Shown here: in pieces, positions 53,871 through 64,000 of the stretch
Position numbering within the stretch: the first letter of the stretch is position 1
Layout of the letters: every line of letters begins with the position of its first letter
Program-made: the position numbers and the translations under genes
Notes under the pieces: model-generated
Told to the model about the DNA's origin: nothing
Database searches by the model: none
Seen by the model: the letters and a program-made list of their open reading frames with translations, nothing else
NCBI RefSeq assembly: GCF_905220365.1
Contig: NC_061140.1
Coordinates: forward strand, 6,512,501 to 6,576,500
From: Vanessa cardui
Lineage: Eukaryota > Arthropoda > Insecta > Lepidoptera > Nymphalidae
Reading direction: 5' to 3'
Length of the DNA: 64,000 bases

Positions 53871-54402
53871 AACTAATTCTGTAGTATACTCTAGTCTATA
53901 TATAAATTCGTTTTGCTCAGCCTTAAAAATAAACCACATCTTTATGTCTGTTTTTTTAGAATGTTTGTTGATGAAATCAACAAACACTTATCTGTTTACC
54001 GTGAATGGTAAGTTGAATTTCTTAACTATTTTTAAAAATATTTTTTATTCGAAGCCTCCAATATCCGTCCCCTAAGAGCGCTGCGGTAGACGCAATATCC
54101 GAGTAACAATTTAGTTATCGTATCGACTGGAACGCTACGCCTATATCAATTAAGTACCTACATGGAATATTCTTGCAAGCTAATATATTAAGCCTTGTTA
54201 TTCAGTAGCAGGTATCATAATTGCCTTACACGTTAACGATAATGGATCTTATTTTAAGATCCTAATTGCTATATGAGCCTTGTATCCATTAACCATATAT
54301 ATTTACTTTAAAATTATTTAATAATCGCATTTATAATTTAACACATTAATTATAAAAATAAATGTTTATTAATACCTAGCGCTATATGCGTTTATAATTA
54401 AA

Positions 54403-54650
54403 CTAGCAACCCGCTCCGGCTACTTACGGGTGCAATGCTGAAATTTGAATTTGTTTATTTACGACAACACATTAGAAACTTCTAAAGTTATCAGGGTTTC
54501 TCTACTATATTGTGCATGTATTATACATATAAACCTTCCCCTTGAATCAATTTATCTATTGAAAAAACCGCATCAAAAACCGTCGTGTAATTTTAAAGAT
54601 CTAAACATACATAGGGACAGACAGCGGTGAGTGACTTTGTTTTATACTAT
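54403..54650 (-). mobile_element. Family-F Helitron/MITE-like element
   Basis: Begins 'ctagcaacccgctccggcta', contains 'cattagaaacttctaaagtt', 'accttccccttgaatcaatt', ends 'gactttgttttatactatgt'. Same boundaries as the copy at 3289-3535. Confidence 0.6.
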
Positions 54651-55275
54651 GTATGAATTAAATTTAAATGTAATTGATTATCTACACTGTGCCTGAGTGT
54701 TTCATGCGTGTGTATGTATATACAAATATGTGTGTGTGTGTTAACACAACAATTTCAATTCAGTGTTTTTATATGTGAAAGTTCTTTTAAAATAATTTAT
54801 AGAATAATTTACAAATATTTAAAAAAAACGTCAATTTAAAAAGATATTTCAAAGTCATTGATAGTAAAAAAGACAAAAATATACTTTACATACTATTTAA
54901 TCGTAAAACAGTTTTCATTTCTTATTTCGAATGTATTGCAAAAAATATCGTATTGAATAAACGCAGCCGTGACATATGCTGTCACGACCTTATTCCGTGA
55001 ACGTATATTCGCACTGGTTTTTTCGTATTCGCATATAAAAACTTGATTACGTAAATTCGATATATTCCCTTACGGAACCCTTATGTTTGAGAAATTGACA
55101 TTGACATTTCCAATACGATGTTTGAACCAGATATGAATATGAGGAATTATTTCAACCTATACATATCAATTTATAATAATTTGCTTAAATTGAACATATT
55201 GAGAGCTTATTTAAGGATACAAATACTTCTAGCCTTTCGTTTAATATTAAATCAAACTAATTTTTATACGTTTCA

Positions 55276-55485
55276 TCTATATTGATATTATAAATTTGAC
55301 AGTAGCTCTGTTTGTCTGTCGCTCTTTCACGACCAATCCGCTGAACCGAATGTGATGAAATTTGGTATGAAGCAAACATGAACTACAAGAAAGGACACTA
55401 CCACCACCACTACTACCACCACAGGACTACTTTGCATGCCTAACACATGCAGTAAAACGCAAGTGAAATCGTGGGCGGAAACTAG
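55276..55485 (+). mobile_element. Small non-autonomous Helitron, 210 bp, both ends visible
   Basis: Host A then TCTATATTGATATTATAAAT at the 5' end; 3' end 'gtgggcggaaa' then CTAG (55482-55485) followed by host T. Internal 'agtagctctgtttgtctgtc' and 'cgctgaaccgaatgtgatga' match the other Helitron-like copies. An internal simple-repeat stretch (taccaccaccactactac) is specific to this copy. Confidence 0.7.
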
Positions 55486-55589
55486 TAATATACATGTTTC
55501 ATTCAAAAAAAACACACAATGTTTTTTTTTATAAAATTCATGCCACTATAAGAGATAGATATCGGGTCAGGATACAACCTGTTCACCGG

Positions 55590-56115
55590 ACGAGCGTTTA
55601 CAAGAGAGATTATAACATGCTCCTTGTTTTATATTGTACGGTGATTCAATTGCGGCTATTGCACGTGTTGTTTACAACTGTTTAATTAGACACCGTCATG
55701 GCCGTGCTGACGTACGTCCTTGTGAGCTCATATAATCAGATCCGGCTATCGATAATCTTCATATCACCCCTGAATAGAACCCTGGTCCAGTCTACTGTGA
55801 TCCTTTAGGTACTTTTACCCCTTCAGTTTAAAAGTGCACCGCAGAATATAGTATAATCCATATATAGTTTAATCCATTGGACCTGTAATCCCTTCAATAA
55901 CATCATGTCTCTTTTAATTCTTTTCTTCTACCTTTATTTTTAATTTTGGCACTACTGGATAGTTGCAGTGGATGCGGATTCCACTTTCCTCTTGTCGACC
56001 GTTTACAAAAGAGTGCCCTTTGTTGGCATGTTTCTTATTTTATATTGTCTTTGAATTAACTGTCGGCCGTAATATGTGTTGTTTACAACTGTTTAATGGG
56101 AGGAGGCAGCGTCAT
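55590..56115. repeat. Pair of diverged direct repeats about 410 bp apart
   Basis: Copies at about 55590-55695 and 55998-56115 share 'cgtttacaa-agag', 'ttttatattgt', and 'gtgttgtttacaactgttta' followed by 'at'. The intervening DNA does not look coding. Confidence 0.55.
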
Positions 56116-56195
56116 ATGAATTACACTAACTTATTTACCCTTGAAACGGATATAAACCAAAACAAAGTATATTGTATAGGTTATAGAGTAGACAG

Positions 56196-56432
56196 AGGGA
56201 CAAGTGAGATGGTAAGTGGAGACCATAGATATTCCTTACATAGCCAATGCGCCACGAACCTTGGTTGCTATGATGTTACATTTCTTGTAGTACCTACCTA
56301 CCTGTAGTTAACTGTAACTGTCTCACTCACTCTTCAAACTGGAACAAAACCATACCATGTATTGCTGTTTAGGGGTAGAATATCTGGGTTGTATCTACAC
56401 AAATCGGTTTGCACCAAGTCCTGTCACCAAGT
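56196..56432 (-). repeat. Interspersed repeat family B, degenerate
   Basis: Reverse orientation: 'gagatggtaagtggagacca', 'caatgcgccacgaaccttgg', 'gtctcactcactcttcaaac', 'gaatatctgggttgtatc'. Confidence 0.6.
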
Positions 56433-56454
56433 TAATGCAACAGATGATTAGTAA

Positions 56455-56602
56455 GCAGTGGTAACCTGCATACGTCTAATGAAATTGTGCCACATGTGAA
56501 TCTTGAAAAAGTTGGAGCAGCGTGGTGGAATATGCTCCTAACCTTCTCCTCAAATGGAGTGGAGTACATCCCAGTAGTCTGAAATGAACAGGCTCATGTT
56601 GT
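56455..56602 (+). repeat. Family-A SINE, 3' part
   Basis: Contains 'gtggtaacctgcatacgtct', 'tgccacatgtgaatc', 'ggagcagcgtggtggaatat' and 'gaacaggctcatgttgt'. Confidence 0.6.
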
Positions 56603-57852
56603 TGATTAATTACAATCATGATGTACCTACTTTTATACTAGCAACCTACACGAGAAAACAATTTCTATTCAAGTGGTACAGACGCTTAGTTTTTAATTTA
56701 TCTAATAATAAAAACAAGAAGTACTCTTGTTTGCAATAGAACGAATGCATAATTTATCAGAATAATTAAAAGAAGAATACTCTTAGGTCTAATTAGGCAT
56801 TTAATCCAATGGTAGGTTATTCCTTATCTGTACTATCCTAGACGAGTCTTAACGATGCCTGTAATAATATATGGTTTTAATAAAATAACTAGATATTGAT
56901 GATGTCCGATATATTCCTAGAGTCAGGGTGTCCCAATAATTGGTGTCAAGCGCCAATTAAAATGTTAAACGAGTAAAATTAATTGCAGTACTTACAAAGC
57001 TGAGGTAATTTCACCATCTTATATATGATTAGATATTACTGTTCTTTTGTGCTCGTATTATGTAACGTCACGTCTAATCAAAACAATAGTTTTTTTTTTA
57101 TTGAAGTAAACTATACAATAGAGTATGTCTCAATTGTCAAAATTTCAACTCTCTCCGATTTTTTTTAACGAATACTAGCAATGCCCATATTAAGTAAGAA
57201 GTTACTAATATTCCTCCTATTTATTCCACTTTTTAAGCTAATCACTTTTGTTAGGTATGGGTAAGACAATAATTCAAGGGATATGGATCAATCCTGCTAC
57301 TTTTACCAACTAAAACTCAAAAAACTAAGATTAATAAACTGTTCAAATTAGTTAAATTTTAAATTGATTACATTTTCCAGTATCTCATTATGTATGCGTA
57401 TATAATTTTCCTAAAACGTTATCTGTGTCATATGCAAGTAATTATGCCATGAGCCATCAAGGATATTCTGCTGCATATTTATTGTTCAGCCTGCAACGTG
57501 GTGAAATAGTGAAGGAAGCCCTCAATGAGAGCTTAGCAGTAGGACCTTAACAGACTATTATATATACATAGACTTTTGTTTGCATGTGTAGAAAGGCTCT
57601 TCCCAACGGAAGTCGGACTGGATACGGGCTTCGAATCTTCACTCATTACCTGAGCAATACCCCATCGGCAATTTTAATTTCCGGGTCATTACATAAGATC
57701 TACTGGCTTGTGTGTATATGTATATGTGTGTATATATTACCATTATCGTATAACGTGATATGCGAGTCGTATTATCACTTTTAGGTCTATATTAGTTTAA
57801 TTTATGCCACTTAAGAAAAAATACAATTCCGGTAGTAAATAAAATTGGTGTG

Positions 57853-58040
57853 CGTGGTGGTCTGGTGGTAGTATTTTGTGCATTGGGTACCAGATCCACT
57901 TATTATACTTATACCGCAAACAAAAATATAATTATTTTGTGGTCCCGTTTCAAGGATGAGTGAGCCAGTGTAATTTCAGTTAAAAGGGACATAACATACC
58001 ACATCAAGTCGGCACATCTACGGTGTAAGGAACGATGATG
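57853..58040 (+). repeat. Interspersed repeat family B, degenerate
   Basis: Contains 'gtggtctggtggtagtattt', 'gatgagtgagccagtgtaat' and 'aaaagggacataacat'. Confidence 0.6.
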
Positions 58041-58944
58041 AACATACTATTCGGTGCATATTTAGGAAACCATACTACTAACAAATTTAGAAAAAACAAT
58101 GTTGGTTTTTTACTCAATAATAACAATTCCAATAACAAAACTATTTCACAGTAATTATTTCCATACTGAGTTTGTCTAATTGTCTGTCGTTTGAATAACA
58201 AATGGATATGCAAAACCCAAGAAACAAACGTTAGTATTGAGTATTTGTATGTACATACATCTATTTTATTCAATGATCTGAAATTGAGGCCAAGAGCGTA
58301 CAAATAGGTATCGAGCCAATGACGTTAAATTAAACCAATACTGTCCATTGTCTTTGATCTGAAATGTTAACGTTTCATGTTAGGATTTGCTTTGAATTTT
58401 TGAGGCCGGATATTCGGATACATTGTTTAAAACAGAGAAGAAAATAATCTAAATTACGTTTTAATTTAACGACAAATGGATTTTGTTACTTCGATTATGT
58501 AATTAAAATTTTTAGCAATTATATCAGAGATCACACAAGCATTACCTGATTGAAATCATAAAATAAAGCATAAGAAATCGCTAAAAGACTATCAATTCAT
58601 AAAAGTTACGACTTTCATCATCAATTAATAGTCTAGATTCTATAATAATAAATAACCTTTCATATCCAATTTACATCAAATACTATGTTCTATCAGATGA
58701 TGTTTGGATGTTGTTGATGACATTTTCCTCTAGCTTTTCTTGCATTATGTGAGCGATCATTTTAAAAGGGACGGAAGTGTGCACAGGAAGAGATGCGGGC
58801 TCTATTTGATCTGACCAATGATTTGCACGTGCTACTAGAGTTGGCCTGACTTATTAGATGGTGCCGACCCATTTGCTAAAAGAACTTTATGGTAATGTTG
58901 CTTATTACTAAGGTCGAAAGAATGAGATGTCAGATTTTAAATAA

Positions 58945-59162
58945 CAAATAAATATTGGACAACGCCACATACATTACTCTTATCTCAAGTAGTAAGTAGC
59001 TATTAAATCAGAAGTAACGACGGTACCACACCCAGATCCAAGTCAACACAGAGAAGTAATGAATTTTTTCTACATCGACTCGGCCGGGAATCGAACCCGG
59101 GACCTAGGAGTGGCGTATCCATGAAAACCGGTGTACACACTACTCGACTATGGAGGTCGTCA
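58945..59162 (-). repeat. Family-C tRNA-headed SINE
   Basis: Minus-strand A box 'tagtcgagtagtgtgta', perfect B-box context 'cccgggttcgattcccgg', and the plus-strand left end 'aaataaatattggacaacgc'. A short deletion removes 'gctaaagcacttgtgttatg'. Confidence 0.82.
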
Positions 59163-60434
59163 CAAATAATATTAACCTACTACATAACGCGTTATTTTAT
59201 GTGATATTAACAATTAAAAGTTTTGTCCATTATTTAAAACTATTTATTATTGCTTAAAAAAGAGGAAAATTAATTGAGAAGAATAGTAGCTATAGTTATG
59301 ATGCAGCTATCAGTCAATTTCTAGTACAATATTTCTTGATAAATTAAGTAGTTAGGTAATTTCTTAAGATAAAATCGTCCTAAGTCTACGGATGATTTAT
59401 CGTTATAACCTAAATATTAAGAGGGCACTCTTAAAACATTATTTTAGTTATGTCTTGACGAGATAAACAATTAATGCTCTGATATATAATTACGCCACTA
59501 AATAGTTAATAATTTTATCTAATGGAAACACTGAATTATTTCAATAAAAATTTACCAAGTATGATTAATTTATTGAACGCTTTCATGTAGTGTTGCCAAA
59601 ATTCGAAGTGAGTTTTCATACAATTGACGGCTTGTGACTGGTAATATATTTAAAAGGTCTTAGTTGTATGTCATATAGATTTAGCGTTATCGTTTTGAGC
59701 TCAGCTATAAATGCCAAAGTTTGTAATGTAACATCACATTCTTGGAATATATGTTATATTTTAACTTTAAAACAAAGCGCCATTTTGAGTCAGTGTGTTT
59801 ATGGGATATTCTATTGGAAACATTATTACGAAACTCACAGATTTTCTTAAACTATTAGATTTTTTGGTAAGGTCTCGGTCTAATTTCACCCCAATTAGGT
59901 AATTAATCTTCAAAAGTCATTAAGCAGCTATTTTTTTTGTTTATAAGCAGAAGCCTGAAAACCGATTACAATATTTTTATCTTCAAACATACTATACTCT
60001 CGGGTATACTTTTATATCCTCTTGCAGAGAATACCTTTATGAGATACATTTTCAAAAATATTCCATAAGCAAACGCTAAAATAAACGATAGACTTTTATC
60101 AGAATTGACAAGCTTATTTCCCATTTTCATCCTTTCCATAACCACCTTAGAAGATTACTTTTAAAAAATTTAAAAGGAAATTCTTGTTTCAAATTTTAAT
60201 CTTTGACTTCATTTTATTATGTCTTAGCAGTATTCAATAACGTATCATTAGTAACTTTATGAAAAAATCTTAAAGATTGTTTTTTTTTTTTTTTCTAGAA
60301 TCGAGAATAATTTATAATCGAGAATAATATAATAACAGTGAGATACAAAGTAAGAATTATCTACTGAATTACAGTGATATTCTAGTTTGTCATGTATATT
60401 CTTCAAATTTCACGAACATGTTTTTTGTAAGTTG

Positions 60435-60645
60435 AGGTGACCCCGTGGTTATAGCGCGTACATCTTAACCGGTGATTGCGCTTCAAATCTAGGCAGGCAC
60501 CATTAAATTTCCATGTGCATGCATGTGCGTGGGTAATTCATCTCGTGCCCGACGATGAAGGGCAACATAATGAGGAAATCTACATGTATCTATATTCGTG
60601 ATGAAATGTGCGCCTAACCTTCTCAAAGGGGGAAATTTACAGGTG
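60435..60645 (+). repeat. Family-A SINE, degenerate
   Basis: Head 'gaggtgaccccgtggttata', 'cttaaccggtgattgcgctt', 'ctcgtgcccgacgatgaagg', then a shortened tail 'gggggaaatttacaggtgg'. Confidence 0.6.
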
Positions 60646-61190
60646 GTACACGTCTTTTATTGTAAATTTCGAGACTGTTATAGGAATTAAGAAATAAATG
60701 TTATTACGATAAATACTGTTTCAAAGTTTTTTTCGAAAAACTTATCGGTGACAGCCCTATAAGTTGGTCGCGAACTCGGTCTTAATACAGAGCATTCACA
60801 AATTAAACTTTGTACAGTAAAGTTATAACTCAGTCTTAGAGAGCTATTGTCAATATGAGGATAAGTTCTCACATTAAGGCGCTTGCAGTAATACGTTGAC
60901 AATTCTATTATTATATTATATATTTACAACTCACGCCAAACAACAAACAACTGCTAAAACTATACATTTAATCAACTTATTAAAGTTCAGAAAGATTTAT
61001 TTAACAACTTACTCATAATACTATGTTTGTTATGATAAAGTCATGTTTAATTAATATTTATAACGGATGCACAATGGATGACCTGAAGTTCGTGTGTAAG
61101 TTGGTAGATTGAGATTTCTTAAAGCCCGGAAAGCCTGTCGATGTCGCACTTGCACATTATATATGATATAATAAATAATAAAGATATGAT

Positions 61191-61390
61191 GACTTCCGTG
61201 GTCCAGAGGTGTGTACACCGGTTTTCGTGGGTACGCCATTCCGAGATCCCGGGTTTGATTCGATGTAGATTACCATTAGTTTTCTATGTCGTCTTGGGTA
61301 TGGGTGTTTGTGGTACCATCATTACTTCTGATTTTCCATAACACAAGTGCTTTAGCTTCTTTCATTGGGATCAGATTAATGTATTAATAA
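61191..61390 (+). repeat. Family-C tRNA-headed SINE, plus orientation
   Basis: Reads 'gacttccgtggtccagaggt' (A-box region), 'gggtttgattcgatgtagat' (decayed B box), 'ggtaccatcattacttctga', 'cataacacaagtgctttagc'. The only full plus-strand family-C copy in the window. Confidence 0.8.
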
Positions 61391-61459
61391 TTTTCAATGG
61401 AACGGTATGTCGCCTTTGCCACAAACACCATAAAAAGATTTAGAATCCGGCTATCCTAG

Positions 61460-61750
61460 CTATTCTGAAAATTGACTACGAGCGAATTGCCACCGAACCC
61501 CAGCTACTGCAAACGGTAAACAACGATCACTGTACCTAAAAGAATCTACCACTCCTGCCGAATAATAAACCCATTCTAAAAGAGCCGGGCTCCATCGCGA
61601 GATTTGGTTTACTTCACATGTCTCTACGACTCGGCAGGATGGTGACTTGGTTGACAGATGCCGCTGGAATCCCTTTGATACTTCCATGTCTAAACAAGTT
61701 AATCTATATCGCACAGACAAACCATTTAGTCTTACCAAAGAGGCCACCGC
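61460..61750 (-). other. GC-richer segment with a 95-codon open frame, unidentified
   Basis: The minus strand is open for 95 codons and includes VVETCEVNQISRWSPALLEW and DRCLPFAVAGVRWQF; the composition is more G+C-rich than its surroundings. I recognise no domain. It could be part of a repeat that happens to be open. Confidence 0.3.
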
Positions 61751-64000
61751 AGTTCAGTCAATTTTTTTTATTTAAGAGGTTCGTACAAGTTTTAAAAAAT
61801 CGTGCGTTAACCCCCGTTTGTCCCATACAATTTTTGGTCAGATATTGGATTGTAAGCGTTTGAACATATTGTATGTTATGTTTATGCATTGTATATCTCC
61901 AGACTAAGATTTTAATATGCAGTGGTACAATACTATAATAAAAATCACTACATGCGTACCTATTTATGACTGAATGGTTGTATATATTTTTATGACTTTT
62001 TTATTTTGTCATCAAAGAAAATTTTATGTGTCTTTCAATGTTAAGAGTAAATGATGTGATCGATACCATGTACAGGTACAAGGCCTGGAATATATATTTT
62101 TATAGATAACCTATTCTAAGATCAGGGCTCACTTCAAGGAATACATTCGGATTTATTGTTACCCCCAAGTGTGACCTAATGTATTCAATAATTTAATAAT
62201 GTATCCGTTAAAAGCTCTTCTATATCTCATACGTTAAGAATTATCAATAAATAAATTACTTAGCTGAGTAATATATACATTGTTTTGTTTCATAATTTAT
62301 GATCAAAACTAGTTGCAAATAAGCGTTTAATGTATTTAGATTATTATTTTACAATGATTTATTCCATAATTATTAATGAGGTATTATCTTTAAAAAAGAT
62401 TTTTATGATCAGAAGCCAATGAAAATGAACTATATAGTCTATAATTGTACTGAAAATATAAGCTATTAATTAATTTAATAGTTCCAATCATAATAATTGC
62501 ACGAACATGAAACATAAAAAATAAAACTTAGTTCTATAAAACTAACTTCAATATTGCGTTCCTTTGATTAAAATAATTTAAGCTCTATCACTATTCAATA
62601 ATATCAATTTACTTTGTTCATAAAAGTTTTTTTATGTCTGATATAAATTAATAAATAAAGTAAATAAATCACAAACTTCCATTAGTCGAATCTAAAGACC
62701 AATCGTTTCTATGAGTCTCGAAAGGTCAATCAACCCTAATCCAAGAAAATTAAGCATGAAAAAATGCATTCAATTTTACGGTATCATGTTTTTATTGTGT
62801 AGTGTACGGTAACCCTAAAAGTAAGTCTATTGTTACGTCTTATATTAAACCAGTTGAAAGGAGATTGAACTTGATATTGATTCTCTTTAGTCAGGCACAT
62901 TGACTACTTAATAGGTATATACGGTGTATGTACTGAACGGGTTACAAATGCGTTCAGCCTTGCTTTATTTCGTACATTATAAAAACTTATGCTTTTTCTT
63001 ACTTCTTTGATTTACAACTATCACTGATTTTTAGTTTTTGAACATTTATTAGCGGCTGTTTAACACTGTTTTTTTTTTAATAATCATTTGACTTGCTATA
63101 AAAATAAAACAAAAGACAAGTTTAATAAAACAACAATAGACTTATAATACAATAACACCAAACTTGAGAACTAAATAAATATATCTTTTGGCTTGCTCGT
63201 TATTTAAACCATTGTTTGGCGGTAGAATAGGTCCTAAGTACCTACATAGGTATTCCGTACTTGTACTCCTACTCGTCTCTATGTAGGTATCCTTACACAA
63301 AACCATCAAATAAACTTCTATATATTTATTGTTCTATGATGGAAATCTTATGTATTCTCGTAAATTATATGCCATTTATCATTACTACAAAAATGTATAT
63401 GTTATATTTTATTATATAAAAGCTATAATGCTAAAGCTTCTTACATTTTAATGTTACGCTCCCTACGGATAAAGCTATTATCATACAAAACATATAATAT
63501 ATATTTGCTCTATATTTTCACATGAGATAAATATAATATTCAAATACCCTTCGATAGTTATCGATACGAGGAAAACTAGTCGGCGCTTATAAATATATTT
63601 TATTCTAAGAATACAGTTTGTATTAAAAGTAAATACGCACAATTTATTTGCTGCCCATAAACAATATGTTTATTTTGGTGCAAATAATATAATTAGGTTA
63701 GAATTTAAAACCGAGTAAGGACGACTCCTTGTGTAAGGTAAAATAATATTTATTTTAGGTGTTGTATTTTCTTGATGATTTCATAATTAATAGTTATTTT
63801 CAGATCGTCGAACATTTAGCTTATAATGTACATACAAAATCACATATACTTTACTTTAAAAAGCAATAAAAATAATTTAGTATTTTGCTTGGATGTTTTT
63901 TTTTTTTATTAAATTATTATCAAATAAATTCCTTTGCCTACATTTAATTTTCGTAAAAAACTTAATCGACCATTGCCATTGAGTGATCATGATTTTAATA

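Larger units (their letters stand above)
51661..64000. other. Gene-poor 3' part of the window
   Basis: AT-rich DNA with scattered SINE, Helitron-like and LINE relics listed separately. A third copy of the inverted-repeat end motif lies at 52595-52700. The stretches 56650-57800, 59170-60430 and 61870-64000 show nothing identifiable beyond simple AT-rich sequence and short fragments. Confidence 0.6.

Noticed and set aside
17845..61390. tRNA genes suggested by A-box and B-box sequences
   Set aside because: All clear matches sit in family-A or family-C SINE heads and are followed by the SINE body; no complete cloverleaf with a free acceptor stem was traced.
1..64000. Endogenous viral, bacterial-transfer or toxin genes
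   Set aside because: No reading frame resembling viral, bacterial or toxin proteins was seen; the only non-host coding sequence is from transposable elements.

Overview
The window looks like nuclear DNA from a lepidopteran, probably a butterfly. It is strongly AT-rich, has multi-kilobase introns, and carries a dense load of short tRNA-headed SINEs, small Helitron-like elements and MITEs of types I associate with Lepidoptera. Assignment below order is inference.

Only one complete gene can be supported: a five-exon, plus-strand SLC46-type (proton-coupled-folate-transporter-like) major facilitator gene. Its coding exons are 11234-12218, 25324-25425, 32126-32347, 36623-36779 and 39101-39200, which splice to an uninterrupted 521-residue reading frame (1566 nt with the stop). 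Every junction has GT/AG ends and matching phase. Bases 1-64 are the end of a homologous exon from a second SLC46-type gene on the same strand, split at the same codon position, so this is at least a two-gene tandem cluster. The final exon of that upstream gene should lie between 65 and about 10860, but I could not identify it securely.

Everything else is intergenic or intronic and largely built from repeats. Three short interspersed families dominate: (A) a tRNA-headed SINE of Metulj-like appearance with the conserved 'cagcagtgggaa...caggctgttact' tail; (B) an element running from 'tggtggtagggctttgtgc' to 'catcaggtggcccatatg'; (C) a tRNA-headed SINE with clear A and B boxes that ends in ATTT repeats. 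There are also three copies of a MITE with about 30-bp terminal inverted repeats and several 0.2-0.3 kb Helitron-like elements.

The most structured region is 43.3-51.5 kb. It is a large, nested, imperfect inverted repeat. Its left arm is interrupted by a precisely bounded 1745-bp Helitron (43448-45192, minus strand) that carries a decayed, internally deleted Rep/helicase gene. The right arm lacks the Helitron and serves as a natural empty site, confirming insertion between A and T. The centre contains a LINE 3' end inserted into a SINE with a 13-bp target duplication, and a cluster of GGTCCA/GGCAAC-like motifs on both strands.

The last 12 kb (51.6-64 kb) holds scattered repeat relics, including an R1/Jockey-like reverse-transcriptase tail between two inverted SINE pieces. 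No host gene was seen there. I found no new defence, biosynthetic or other multi-gene system; the notable items are genome-architecture observations.
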